Notes: a model not told the origin generated them from the letters alone. A stretch of 64,000 bases of DNA from Aeromonas bestiarum (GCF_000819745.1 NZ_CDDA01000015.1:299653-363652); one strand, 5' to 3'; numbered from the stretch's first letter, positions 1-10,087 are shown. Translations and numbers: made by a program.

Positions 1-1275
1 GATGGTCACCGTAGCCGGGCCGGAGGTGCCGCTGGCATTGGTGGCTGTGTAGGTGAAGCTGTCGGCACCGGAGAACCCGGCGGTCGGGGTGTAGGTGATG
101 CTGGTGCCGCTGGCGGTGGCAGTGCCATTGCTGGCGGCGCTGGCCACGGCGACGCTGGTGGCAGCGCCGCCACTGAGGGCCAGGGTGATCGGGTTGGCAC
201 TGCTGTTGGCGGCGACAGTGGCGCTGACGGCACCGGCGACTGGGGCCTGGGCATCGATGGTGAGGGTGTAGGCCTGGGAGCCGCTAGCGCTGTTGGTATC
301 GGTGGCGGTCACGGTCAGGTTGCTTGCGCCGCTGGCGCTTGGCGTGCCACTGATTGCACCTGTGCTGTTATTCAGGCTGAGGCCGGCCGGCAGACTACCG
401 GCGGTGATCGCATAGGTGTAGGGCGCGGTGCCGCCGGAGGCGGTGAGCGTCGCACTGTAGCTGATGCCGACAGTGCCGTTGCTCAACGTGGTGGGGCTCA
501 GGCTGATGCTCGGCGGGCTGACGGTGATGGTCACCGTGGCCGGGCTGGAGGTGCCGCTGGCGTTGGTGGCTGTGTAGGTGAAGCTGTCGGACCCGGAGAA
601 TCCGGCGGTCGGGGTGTAGATGATGCTGGTGCCGCTGGCGGTGGCAGTGCCATGGCTGGCAGCGCTGGCCACGGCGACACTGGTGGCAGCGCCGCCACTG
701 AGGGCCAGGGTGATCGGGTTGGCACTGCTGTTGGCGGCGACGGTGGCACTGACGGCACTGGCGACTGGGGCCTGGGCATCGATGGTGAGGGTGTAGGCCC
801 GGGAGCCGGTCGCGCTGTTGGCATCGGTGGCGGTGACGGTCGGGTTGCTTGCGCCGCTGGCGCTCGGCGTGCCACTGATGTCACCTGTACTGGTATTCAG
901 GCTCAGGCCGGCCGGCAGACTACCGGCGGTGATCGCATAGGTGTAGGGCGCGGTGCCGCCGGAGGCGGTGAGCGTCGCGCTGTAGCTGATGCCGACAGTG
1001 CCGTTGCTCAACGTGGTGGGGCTCAGGCTGATGCTCGGCGGGCTGACGGTGATGGTCACCGTAGCCGGGCTGGAGGTGCCGCTGGCGTTGGTGGCTGTGT
1101 AGGTGAAGCTGTCTGAACCGGAGAATCCGGCGGTTGGGGTGTAGGTGATGCTGGTGCCGCTGGCGGTGGCAGTGCCATGGCTGGCGGCGCCGGCCACGGC
1201 GACACTGGTGGCAGTGCCGCCACTGAGGGCCAGGGTGATCGGGTTGGCACTGCTGTTGGCGGCAACCGTAGCGCT
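1..1275 (-). repeat. Tandem 525-bp coding repeats in the Ig-like protein
   Basis: The string gatggtcaccgt recurs at 1, 526 and 1051, giving an exact 525-bp (175-codon) period. Two full copies and about 225 bp of a third lie in the window, differing at only scattered bases. Near-identity at the nucleotide level suggests recent amplification or gene conversion. Confidence 0.9.
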
Positions 1276-1980
1276 GACCGGGCCGGCGATCGGTGCCGGT
1301 ACTGTGTATGTATAGCCGTTGGTCAGGGTCGCGCTGCCCCCAGGCGTGGTGACCACCACGTTCACCGCGCCGGCGGCGTGGGCCGGGGTGGTCGCGGTGA
1401 TGGTGGTTGCATTGTTGACGGTGTAGCCGGTGGCCGCTGTTCCGCCAAAGCTCACGGCGGTAGCGCCAGTCAGATTGGTGCCGGTCAGGGTGACTGAGGT
1501 GGCGCCAGCGGTGGAACCACTGTTCGGTGCAGCGGAAGTCAGGGTCGGTACTGCGGAGCTGGTGACCAGCAGGTTGTAGGTGGCGACCCCGCCATCGTTG
1601 TTGCCGTCATTGAGGGTGATGCTGAAGGTGTAGTTACCGGCGGCGGTCGGGGTGCCGTGCAACACTGTGGTCGCACTGCCGGGGGACGCATCGAGGATCA
1701 GGCCCGGTGGCAGGCAGGGGGTCACACCATCGTAGTCCGGATCGTTGGCGTCGCACTCCACCCAGCGGTCCAGGGGCATGGTGCCGCCGACAGAGCTGAT
1801 GGTGATGCTCATGCTCTGACCCACCGCGATGGTGGGCAAGGTGCTGCCGGAGGCCGGATTGGTGATCACGGGGGCAACCGCCATGGCCTGGCTGCTCATG
1901 GTCAGCATGACCAGCAACAGAAACAGTGAAATCAGCGGGCGTGTCAGCCAGTTACCTGGCGCGGTCAGCGGTGTTCTCAT
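1..1980 (-). CDS. Large secreted Ig-like repeat protein, C-terminus outside window
   Basis: An uninterrupted 660-codon frame runs from the ATG at 1980 to the window edge with no stop. The N-terminus has a signal peptide: a basic start, a hydrophobic core (SLFLLLVMLTM) and a probable cleavage after SSQAMA. Next comes a putative-Ig segment (about residues 35-140), an IPT/TIG-like segment (about 145-230, with TSVTLTGTNLTGATAVSFGG), and then a repeated 175-residue unit. Each unit pairs a cadherin/VCBS-like half (TYTPTAGFSGSDSFTYTATN) with a He_PIG-type half (LPAGLSLN..TG.ISGTP). The repeats are almost identical at DNA level (period 525 bp). An AGGA ribosome site precedes the start. Such proteins are usually exported adhesins or surface scaffolds; export route and ligand cannot be seen here. 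It lies 117 bp downstream of the GNAT/tail-collar genes on the same strand. Confidence 0.85.
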   Translation of the reverse strand, partial: MRTPLTAPGNWLTRPLISLFLLLVMLTMSSQAMAVAPVITNPASGSTLPTIAVGQSMSITISSVGGTMPLDRWVECDANDPDYDGVTPCLPPGLILDASPGSATTVLHGTPTAAGNYTFSITLNDGNNDGGVATYNLLVTSSAVPTLTSAAPNSGSTAGATSVTLTGTNLTGATAVSFGGTAATGYTVNNATTITATTPAHAAGAVNVVVTTPGGSATLTNGYTYTVPAPIAGPVSATVAANSSANPITLALSGGTATSVAVAGAASHGTATASGTSITYTPTAGFSGSDSFTYTATNASGTSSPATVTITVSPPSISLSPTTLSNGTVGISYSATLTASGGTAPYTYAITAGSLPAGLSLNTSTGDISGTPSASGASNPTVTATDANSATGSRAYTLTIDAQAPVASAVSATVAANSSANPITLALSGGAATSVAVASAASHGTATASGTSIIYTPTAGFSGSDSFTYTATNASGTSSPATVTITVSPPSISLSPTTLSNGTVGISYSATLTASGGTAPYTYAITAGSLPAGLSLNNSTGAISGTPSASGASNLTVTATDTNSASGSQAYTLTIDAQAPVAGAVSATVAANSSANPITLALSGGAATSVAVASAASNGTATASGTSITYTPTAGFSGADSFTYTATNASGTSGPATVTI

Positions 1981-2097
1981 GAGGGCTTCCTGCCTTGCGA
2001 ACGGTTTTGGGTCGTGTCCAGCGTGATTGTTGATAAAGGTCCAGCGCTTACAGCACGGCTACAGCCGGCCCCTTGGGGGGCAGGTATTACTCGATGC

Positions 2098-2634
2098 TCA
2101 GGGACTGTCGATCTCTTCCCGGGCGGCCATCCGCGCGGGACGCTGCATTTGGGTGTATAGGCCACTGTCGGCACCGGCCCGGAAGCCCAGCCGCTCATAC
2201 AGCCGGCGGGCACGGCTGCCCTGTTCGACGCTCAGGCTGCAGGTCTGACGCTGGGCGTCGGCCTTGGCCAGTACCGTGCGCAACAACTCGGTGCCGATGC
2301 CCCGGCCATGCCAGTCCGGTAGCAGGGCAATATCGACAATGCGCACATCGTCGGCCGCGTACTGCACGCACAGGCGCCCGATCGGGCTGCCGGCCTGCTC
2401 GACGATCAGAAAGTCCGCGGCGGGAAAGTGCTTTTCATAATGCTGGCGTTGCAGCTCGGCCTGGGAGTGCAGGAAAGCCCGGCGCTGGGCGTCTTTCCAG
2501 CCAGGCACTGCACTGACTTCGGCCCAGCGGCGTGAGGCGTACAGCGCCTGGAGAAATCCCAGGTCGTGGCTGTTCTGCTTGCGCAGTACGGCCACGTTGC
2601 CTGTCGGCAAATGGAGAGCGGTGATGTGAGTCAT
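2098..2634 (-). CDS. GNAT family N-acetyltransferase
   Basis: A 178-residue single-domain GNAT protein. The acetyl-CoA binding motif A is clear near residues 105-125 (VDIALLPDWHGRGIGTELL, fitting the R/Q-x-x-G-x-G/A loop), followed by a motif B-like stretch (RRLYERLGF). Members acetylate amines of small molecules or proteins; the substrate cannot be predicted. Its ATG overlaps the stop of the upstream tail-collar gene (ATGA), implying translational coupling, and the large Ig-like protein follows. That placement suggests it modifies a product of this cluster, which is inference. Confidence 0.85.
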   Translation of the reverse strand: MTHITALHLPTGNVAVLRKQNSHDLGFLQALYASRRWAEVSAVPGWKDAQRRAFLHSQAELQRQHYEKHFPAADFLIVEQAGSPIGRLCVQYAADDVRIVDIALLPDWHGRGIGTELLRTVLAKADAQRQTCSLSVEQGSRARRLYERLGFRAGADSGLYTQMQRPARMAAREEIDSP

Positions 2635-3182
2635 GAGCTTCTGATCGGGTACTCGCCATCCAGGCAGATGCAGTAGGACAGTGTCTGGAAGGGTTGCATG
2701 GTGTTGCGCAAGGCCGTCGACGTTGCGCCGCTACCGGCGTTGCCCACAGTGGTGGCCGCCAGTGTCTGGTTTGTCGCCGTTGGTGCGGTGTTGTTGTACA
2801 GGCGGACGTTGCGGGGTTGTGCCAGGTAGGCGGTGTTGTTGGGAATATCCAGAGCGGCCGCCGATTCGCTGCCGTCCTTGGCCAACACCTGATGGGTATG
2901 CGGGGCGAAGTTGCTGGCCACCATGGTTATCCGGTCGGCTCCCATGGCCGTGCCAACTGGCCTGTCGGTCAGCCCGGGGCCGGGCCCGGCCCCCATGGCC
3001 ACGCGCCCGTTGAGATTGGGCAGATTGAAGTTCTGTCCGGGGGTGCCGCCATACAGGTTGCCAATCACCGAATAGAGGGCTGGATTCTGCTGGACGGTGA
3101 TGAGCGAGCCATCGCAGTACGCCCAGTTTTGCGGGACGAAGTTGTAGGGGAACAGTCTGATTTCACCGGTAAAAGCGTCCAT
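2631..3182 (-). CDS. Tail-collar domain protein 1 (183 aa)
   Basis: A small protein of the phage tail collar family (PF07484-like, also annotated microcystin-dependent protein). The N-terminus has the hallmark GEIRLFPYNFVPQNWAYCDG, then SVIGNLYGG and LPNLNGRVAMG by about residue 65. A central HTH (His-Thr-His) resembles the metal-binding HxH motif of phage fibre tips. The C-terminus ends ICLDGEYPIRSS, a pattern shared with the two neighbouring paralogues. There is no signal peptide or membrane segment. It is third in a four-gene minus-strand run and overlaps the GNAT gene by 4 bp. The function of free-standing members is not established. Confidence 0.85.
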   Translation of the reverse strand: MDAFTGEIRLFPYNFVPQNWAYCDGSLITVQQNPALYSVIGNLYGGTPGQNFNLPNLNGRVAMGAGPGPGLTDRPVGTAMGADRITMVASNFAPHTHQVLAKDGSESAAALDIPNNTAYLAQPRNVRLYNNTAPTATNQTLAATTVGNAGSGATSTALRNTMQPFQTLSYCICLDGEYPIRSS

Positions 3183-3211
3183 GATCGGTCATTCCAGATT
3201 GAGTGAGGGGG

Positions 3212-3787
3212 TCACTGCTGTCGGGTCGGATAGAGGCCGACCAGGCAAATGATGTAGTTGATCGCCAACGAACCCATCAGGTTGCTGTGGGGGGTTGCAG
3301 CGCCACCGCTCGGGGTCAGTGCCGAGTCGAGAAACTGTGGGTTCATCGCAACGGTGACGGAGGTTCCGGTTCCTGCGCTGTACAGTCCGGTGATGATCCC
3401 CGCGCCCGGGAATTTGCCAAAGGTCATGCTATTGGGCGTTGCGGCTGGGGATGGGATCGGCGACGTGGCATCTTGGGCGCTCACCATAAAGCCATGGGTG
3501 TGGGAGGCAGTGTTTTCCGGCCTCATGGTCACGGTTTCCACGCCAAACTTCTGCGTTAGCGTCCTTGGGGTCAGTCCGGTGCCGGTGCCCTGGCCCACGG
3601 GGAGCCGGCCACGGTAGTCCGGGAGACCGAAGTTGGTGCTGCCGTTGCCGCCGTACAGGGTGCCCAGTAACGAGTAGAGCACCTGGAAGTTGCTGATGGG
3701 CATCAGCGAACCGTCACAGAACGCCCAATTCTCTGGCGCATAGTTGCCGGCGAACATGCGGATTTCTCCGACGAAAGCTTCAGACAT
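3212..3787 (-). CDS. Tail-collar domain protein 2 (191 aa)
   Basis: Paralogue of the flanking genes: GEIRMFAGNYAPENWAFCDG at residues 7-26, then SLLGTLYGG, then LPDYRGRLPVGQG. A central HTH precedes a variable Ser/Thr/Gly/Ala-rich segment, and the protein ends IICLVGLYPTRQQ. It is 29 bp from the next collar gene and 35 bp from the previous one, so the three are probably co-transcribed. Sequence divergence between the three paralogues is large outside the N- and C-terminal motifs, which suggests distinct roles in a hetero-oligomer rather than recent duplication. Confidence 0.85.
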   Translation of the reverse strand: MSEAFVGEIRMFAGNYAPENWAFCDGSLMPISNFQVLYSLLGTLYGGNGSTNFGLPDYRGRLPVGQGTGTGLTPRTLTQKFGVETVTMRPENTASHTHGFMVSAQDATSPIPSPAATPNSMTFGKFPGAGIITGLYSAGTGTSVTVAMNPQFLDSALTPSGGAATPHSNLMGSLAINYIICLVGLYPTRQQ

Positions 3788-3822
3788 GTCAGTTTCCTTG
3801 CTTGAGGGTCTGTAGACAGCCG

Positions 3823-4368
3823 TTACTGGCGCGGCGGGTAGATGCCCGTCGTAGCGATGCAGAAATAGCCCACGATGGAGGGCTGCACATTCGGCATGGG
3901 CATGCCTGGCGTTGGGGTGACGGTCGCGCTGTTGAGGGCGATCAGAGTGCCGGTTGCCGAGGTATAGGTCGGTTTTGCCGGGACCCCTTTGGTGTTCGAG
4001 CTGACAGCAGGAATGTTGCCGCCCGGGTCATCGTTGCCCGGGTCGTTGGAGACATGCGTGGCGTGGTTATGCTGTGCCACCGAGTTTTGCGGCATCGTCA
4101 CGGTTTCGCTACCGCCTTTGGTGCCCAAAAGGTGTTGATCCATGACCGGATCGACAGTGGAGGCTCTGAAGTTCTGCCCCAGAGCGACCCGGCCACGCAG
4201 ATCCGGCAGGCCGAAGGTGGTGGTGCCGTCACCGCCAAAGTTTTTGCCCAGCAGGGAGGCCAGCGCGACATTGCTGTTGAATGGTAGAACCTGGCCCTCG
4301 CAAGGGAGCCACCCATCAGGTGCCCAACCCCAGGGGAACAGGCGAATTTCACCGAGAAAGGGATCCAT
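3823..4368 (-). CDS. Tail-collar domain protein 3 (181 aa), first gene of the cluster
   Basis: Third collar paralogue: MDPFLGEIRLFPWGWAPDGW at the N-terminus, then SLLGKNFGG and LPDLRGRVALGQN, a central HNH (His-Asn-His), and the C-terminus FCIATTGIYPPRQ. The ATG at 4368 is preferred over an ATG 13 codons upstream because AAGGAG sits 5 bases before it and because the start then matches the other two paralogues. Being first in the run, it should lie next to the operon promoter, in the AT-rich DNA above 4400. Confidence 0.85.
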   Translation of the reverse strand: MDPFLGEIRLFPWGWAPDGWLPCEGQVLPFNSNVALASLLGKNFGGDGTTTFGLPDLRGRVALGQNFRASTVDPVMDQHLLGTKGGSETVTMPQNSVAQHNHATHVSNDPGNDDPGGNIPAVSSNTKGVPAKPTYTSATGTLIALNSATVTPTPGMPMPNVQPSIVGYFCIATTGIYPPRQ

Positions 4369-4659
4369 GTTTTTCTCCTTGAACAAGATAATGGCGCCGA
4401 AATCCATTTACTGCAGGAGAGTAGCAAGCGCTTGTAGACAATAGACAAGTTTGGATTCATTTGGCAAGTGCATTTTTTAATGTTTAATTGCGCTTGCTAC
4501 GAACCACGAATAGTTGATGTATTTACTCAACATCTATTTTCATAAAAAGCACTGAAGTGACTTAGCATAGAATTGTAGAAAAATACCGTGTTGTAACCAG
4601 CATCTATCCCTCAACCTGTATCCCATTCGCACGCTATACCGTCGAATGTAGGCGTTGAA

Positions 4660-4677
4660 TGCAGCGTGCACGCTGCA
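4660..4677. repeat. 18-bp perfect palindrome
   Basis: TGCAGCGTGCACGCTGCA is a perfect 18-bp palindrome with no spacer, in the otherwise AT-rich gap upstream of the tail-collar cluster. It may be an operator or other protein-binding site; there is no direct evidence for a partner. Confidence 0.5.
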
Positions 4678-5292
4678 CTATCAAAGTGAACTGGCCAACT
4701 GAAAGGATGGGTGCTTGCGTCACTTTGCTTCTATATCTACTGCAATGATTGACATCGATGCTATCTGACTCGATATCGAACAATGGATAGTTATGCCGGC
4801 ATCACAGGCCAGGAGCGTATTAAGCTGATTTATCATGCCTAATCAAAATATGTGGCTGATCGTAGTAAAATTCCTAGCAGGCTAGCTAAGGTATAAACTC
4901 GAATATGAGATACGTGAGATGTCGTTGTCGAGTCCTCCCGGTCATCTTTTTAGGTGATACAGTCGTTACCATGTCCAGAGGTGCTCAATAATAAGATTGC
5001 GTTGTTTATTGGCTGCTGAGTTAAAACTGGAAGACATGCTCGCTAAATAGCAAATCACTAATAGTGTGCTACACCTTGACTGTTCCATAACCACTCTTGG
5101 GAAAGGGATGTACTGTTGTAACCAACTATGCGGCAGCCTGGTAAAGGCGACCAATCCAATTAATCAGTCTCTAATACTCTTTCCGTCCTCTTGGTCATCC
5201 ACTTTATGTGTATGACCAAGACCTCTTTCAAGTAAATAAATAACCTTCTTCGCACGTTTTCCGATCCTGCTGCAGGTGGCCCACCGTTTTCT

Positions 5293-5580
5293 CTATTCTG
5301 GTATGACATCCTTGATGCCCCGGCGGTGGGCAAGGTGCGGCTGCCGTAATAGATAACCGGCTGTGCATGCCCTCATGTGTTCGGGTAGCAGGGGAACCAG
5401 ACGACTGGCCCGGATGTGCGCCGCCGTCTGGTCATTGGTGGAGATGGTGGGGCTGACAATATGCCCCTACAAACTGTTCCCGACTTTGACATGTCAGGGG
5501 ATCAGGCGACCGAAACCTGCTGCTCTCACCGTGGCCCCGCCATGGTGGAGTGGCTGACCCAGCGCAGGCTCGACGTCTGA
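5293..5580 (-). pseudogene. Decayed LysR-type regulator C-terminal fragment
   Basis: One minus-strand frame of 96 codons reads like the end of a LysR effector domain. It has HHGGATVRAAGFGRLIP, then (after two in-frame stops) GHIVSPTISTNDQ, then the family-typical RLVPLLPEH and a ragged HLAHRRGIKDVIPE end. The internal TGA and TAG and the lack of an N-terminal helix-turn-helix region mark it as a relic. Identification rests on motif resemblance only. Confidence 0.45.
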
Positions 5581-5720
5581 CGAGGGCAATGAGCCATAGA
5601 ATTGAGCCATGCTCCGGCTGACGGTGAATGGCGTATCGCATCAAGCCGCTTGCCGCAGCCTGACTCCCATGGTCGGGTCTGTGCACCTTGCTCCAATCTG
5701 GCTGCCCAGATGACACCTGC

Positions 5721-7358
5721 TTAGTCGGGGTGTCCGCGCTTTTGGGGAGCCTCTGGCGGTGGCAGGGCACCGTCATGGACGGGTTGCTGATCGCGACCGG
5801 CCAGCACGGTGCGATTGCGGCCTCGTCGCTTGGCTTCATAAAGTGCCTTGTCGGCCTGTTTCAACACGGCGTTGAGATCGTCATCGCTGCCGGGCCAATG
5901 GGCAACCCCGAGCGAGATGGTGATGTGGCCGGCGCCGGGCATGGGATGTGCGGCGACCCGCTGGCGCAACCGCTCGGCGATTTCGAAGGCGAGGGGGAGC
6001 GGCAGGCCGGGCAGCAAGACCAGAAACTCTTCGCCACCGCTGCGGCACAAGGCATCCGCCTGTCTGGCGCCTTGCTGCATCAAGGCCGCGAGGGCGGCCA
6101 GTACCTGGTCCCCGACATCATGACCGAAGCCGTCATTGATCTGCTTGAAGTGATCTATATCCAGCGCTATCACGGCGAGGGGCTGGCCCAGCGCCTGATA
6201 GCTGTCGAGCACCTGCTGCATGCCCCGGCGGTTGAACAGGCCCGTCATGGCATCGGTATGGCTGTCATTGTGCAGCTGGGTGATCCTGGTATTGAGCAGC
6301 CCCAGCCCTTTGAGCATGGCCTGCTTGAGCTGGGCGGCCTCGAAGTACCAGACCCGGATCCTGGCGATGTTCTTCAGCGACTCTTGCTGATCCATCAGCT
6401 TGGCCTTGTGGGCCAACTGCCACAGTGGCCTGGAGATGAAGATGGCGGAAATCCAGATGAACAGCAGGATCAGCAGGTTGATGGGAATGATCTTGAGCAG
6501 CACATGCATCATCTGCTGATCCAGTCCGGCCAGGGTGGCGGCGCGGGGACGCTGTGCCACCACCCCCCAGTGGGTCTGCGGGATGGGGGCGAAGCCGGCC
6601 AGCATCTCTGTGCCCGTTTCGTCAGTCAGTGCGAGCGCCCCTTCTTCGCCATTCAACACCCGATCGACCACCCCGTTGTCACGGATTTTTTCACCAACCC
6701 TGGCACTGTCCGGGTGATAGATGCGGGTTCTGTTGCGATCCACCACATAGAGGGAGGAGCCATCCTGATAGTAGTGCTGGCCCAGTATGCCGGAGAGCAT
6801 GTTGTGTGACTGGAGGTAGATGGTGCCCGCCACATAGCCGAGATAGCGCTTCTCCTTGTCGAAGATGGGGTAGGAGATGCTGATGAGATAGTTGCCCGAG
6901 AGCGAAACGAACGGATCCGTGATCACCGGCTGGCGGGTCGTGATGGAGCGCTTGGCGCTCTGGGAAGTGAGTCTGGCCCCCTTTACTTGCAGCGTATCGG
7001 GATAGACGGCCACGACCACGGCATCGGCATTCACGACGGCCACCGAGTTGAAGGTCGCCGTCTGCTGTTGCAGTCGCTGCATTTCACTCAAGAGGGTGCT
7101 GTCATCCTTCATGGCGGGGGCTAGCAGGGCGGCGCTGTAGGCCAGCTGGCTCTGACTGGACTGGAGCATGGTGTTGGTCATCTCGGCCAGCTTGGCCGCG
7201 TAGACGCGATTGGCATCCAGAGTGTTGCTGATCAGCAGTGCCCGCTGCGCCTCGTAAGTGGCATAAAAACTGTTGCTCAGGGTCGCCATGACGCTGATGA
7301 CGGCCAGTGCGAGTATGAGGCTGCGCAGGTCAATTTTCAGGAACCGAGGAAGTAGCAT
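5721..7358 (-). CDS. Membrane-bound diguanylate cyclase with extracytoplasmic sensor
   Basis: Probable cyclic-di-GMP synthase. A transmembrane helix (about residues 10-30) is followed by a periplasmic dCache-like sensor (about 35-280, with YLISISYPIFDKEKRYLGYVAG), a second membrane helix (INLLILLFIWISAIFI), a linker, and a C-terminal GGDEF domain. The active-site loop is GGEEF at about residue 442, so catalysis is expected. RQAD lies five residues before it and fits the RxxD inhibitory I-site. The ATG at 7358 is used; a TTG eight codons upstream (7382) is open but lacks a ribosome site. The sensed ligand is unknown. Confidence 0.88.
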   Translation of the reverse strand: MLLPRFLKIDLRSLILALAVISVMATLSNSFYATYEAQRALLISNTLDANRVYAAKLAEMTNTMLQSSQSQLAYSAALLAPAMKDDSTLLSEMQRLQQQTATFNSVAVVNADAVVVAVYPDTLQVKGARLTSQSAKRSITTRQPVITDPFVSLSGNYLISISYPIFDKEKRYLGYVAGTIYLQSHNMLSGILGQHYYQDGSSLYVVDRNRTRIYHPDSARVGEKIRDNGVVDRVLNGEEGALALTDETGTEMLAGFAPIPQTHWGVVAQRPRAATLAGLDQQMMHVLLKIIPINLLILLFIWISAIFISRPLWQLAHKAKLMDQQESLKNIARIRVWYFEAAQLKQAMLKGLGLLNTRITQLHNDSHTDAMTGLFNRRGMQQVLDSYQALGQPLAVIALDIDHFKQINDGFGHDVGDQVLAALAALMQQGARQADALCRSGGEEFLVLLPGLPLPLAFEIAERLRQRVAAHPMPGAGHITISLGVAHWPGSDDDLNAVLKQADKALYEAKRRGRNRTVLAGRDQQPVHDGALPPPEAPQKRGHPD

Positions 7359-7609
7359 GAGCAGGAAGGCGTCCGGTATCAAGGTGCGGTAGTGGAAATG
7401 AGCCAGCTGATTCTAATGGAGCCAACTGCCGAAAAGCTACTACTATCCGGCCTGGCCCACCCATCTCAATGCCTTGATCGAAAAGGTGATCTTCTCTGTT
7501 CCCCATCCTTGGCCGGCACGGATCACGCAATAAAGGCAGTCGTGGGGCCGTCACCCCTGACAGGGACCTCTCCCTGGGCAGGCGAGGCGGCGAGTGCGCG
7601 TGGCAAAGG

Positions 7610-8488
7610 TCAACCCGGCTCGCCCGCTGGTGCGACCATGGCCGCGACAATCTGCCAGAAGGCATCGATGAGCGGGCCCTTGCTGTGGGGCGGGCGAATG
7701 AGGCCTATGGTCCAGCTTGCCTCGGCTTCGCGCAGGGGCAGGGTAAGCACATCCGGGTGCTCTATGGTGGTGGAGGAGGGCACCAGGGTCCAGGCGATAT
7801 CCGCCGCCGCGGTGGCGACCCCGGCGGCGAAGTCGTTGACGTACTGGATATCGCGAAAGCGCATGCCGCTCTGGGCCAGGTAGTGCATCAGGTTGTCGTA
7901 AAACGAGGGTGCCTTGTCCCGGCGCAAAATGGCCAGCGGCTTGTCCACCAGATCCGCGAGTTCATTTATGCCGCTGTAGCTGGCTGGCAGTACGGCGACA
8001 AAGTGCGCCTGCACCACGGGCAGCACCTCCCAGCCCTTGGGGGCGGGCAGGCGGCAGAAGCCGAGATCCAGCCTGCCCTCGCTCAGGGCCAGCAATTGAT
8101 GATGGGTGGAGAGGTCGTTGAGCTCTATGGTCACCTGCGGCCGCTCGGCGCGAAAGCGGGCGATGGCAGCGGGTACCAGTATCTTGGTGGCCACGCCGAA
8201 GCCGATGCGCAGGGTGCCGCTGTTGCCTGCCAGCACGTCGCGGGCGGTGCGCCCTAGCTGTTCGCTCTGGGCCACCAGGGCGCTGGCATCCGCATAGAGC
8301 GCCCGCCCCAGCACGGTCAGGCGGGTGCTGCTGGCGTTGCGCTCAAACAGTTCGCCGCCAAATTCCTCCTCCAGCCGCCTTATCTGCTTGCTCAGGGCCG
8401 ACTGGGTGACATGCTGGCGCACCGCCGCCTGACCGAAGTGCAGCACCTCCCCCAGGGTCACGAAGGCTTTCAGATCCCGTAGCTCCAC
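7610..8488 (-). CDS. LysR-family transcriptional regulator, divergent from GH1 gene
   Basis: A 292-residue LTTR. The winged helix-turn-helix is at the N-terminus (ELRDLKAFVTLGEVLHF, then QSALSKQIRRLEEEFGGELF) and an effector domain follows. The GTG at 8488 is chosen because AAGGAG sits 5 bases upstream; the ATG at 8503 would place that ribosome site inside the gene. It diverges from the glycoside hydrolase gene, whose control is its likely job. An ATTCC-N5-GGAAT inverted repeat at the far start is a candidate binding site. The inducer is unknown. Confidence 0.85.
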   Translation of the reverse strand: MELRDLKAFVTLGEVLHFGQAAVRQHVTQSALSKQIRRLEEEFGGELFERNASSTRLTVLGRALYADASALVAQSEQLGRTARDVLAGNSGTLRIGFGVATKILVPAAIARFRAERPQVTIELNDLSTHHQLLALSEGRLDLGFCRLPAPKGWEVLPVVQAHFVAVLPASYSGINELADLVDKPLAILRRDKAPSFYDNLMHYLAQSGMRFRDIQYVNDFAAGVATAAADIAWTLVPSSTTIEHPDVLTLPLREAEASWTIGLIRPPHSKGPLIDAFWQIVAAMVAPAGEPG

Positions 8489-8501
8489 CACAGCTCCTTT
8501 C

Positions 8502-8516
8502 ATTCCTGTTGGGAAT
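8502..8516. promoter_or_regulatory. Candidate LysR operator (T-N11-A palindrome)
   Basis: ATTCCTGTTGGGAAT is an inverted repeat with the T-N11-A spacing typical of LTTR boxes. It lies just upstream of the preferred LysR start, between it and the GH1 gene. Assignment is by position and symmetry only. Confidence 0.4.
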
Positions 8517-8521
8517 GTTGA

Positions 8522-10087
<1,566 letters not shown>

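Larger units (their letters stand above)
4369..5720. other. AT-rich, gene-poor gap
   Basis: About 1.35 kb lies between the collar genes and the next intact gene. Most of it (4400-5290) is clearly lower in GC than the flanks and has no convincing reading frame. It holds an 18-bp perfect palindrome at 4660-4677 and a 10-bp inverted repeat at 5189-5198/5212-5221. From about 5290 the GC content rises and a decayed LysR fragment is readable on the minus strand. Confidence 0.7.

Noticed and set aside
1051..1497. Gly/Ala-rich plus-strand frames across the Ig repeats
   Set aside because: They are mirror frames of the repeat-encoding minus strand, which has a signal peptide and recognisable domains.
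2631..4368. A prophage or contractile injection system
   Set aside because: Only collar-domain proteins are present; no sheath, tube, baseplate, capsid, integrase or lysis genes accompany them within the window.
5411..5580. 54-codon plus-strand gene
   Set aside because: It has no family resemblance or ribosome site, while the opposite strand reads as a LysR relic.
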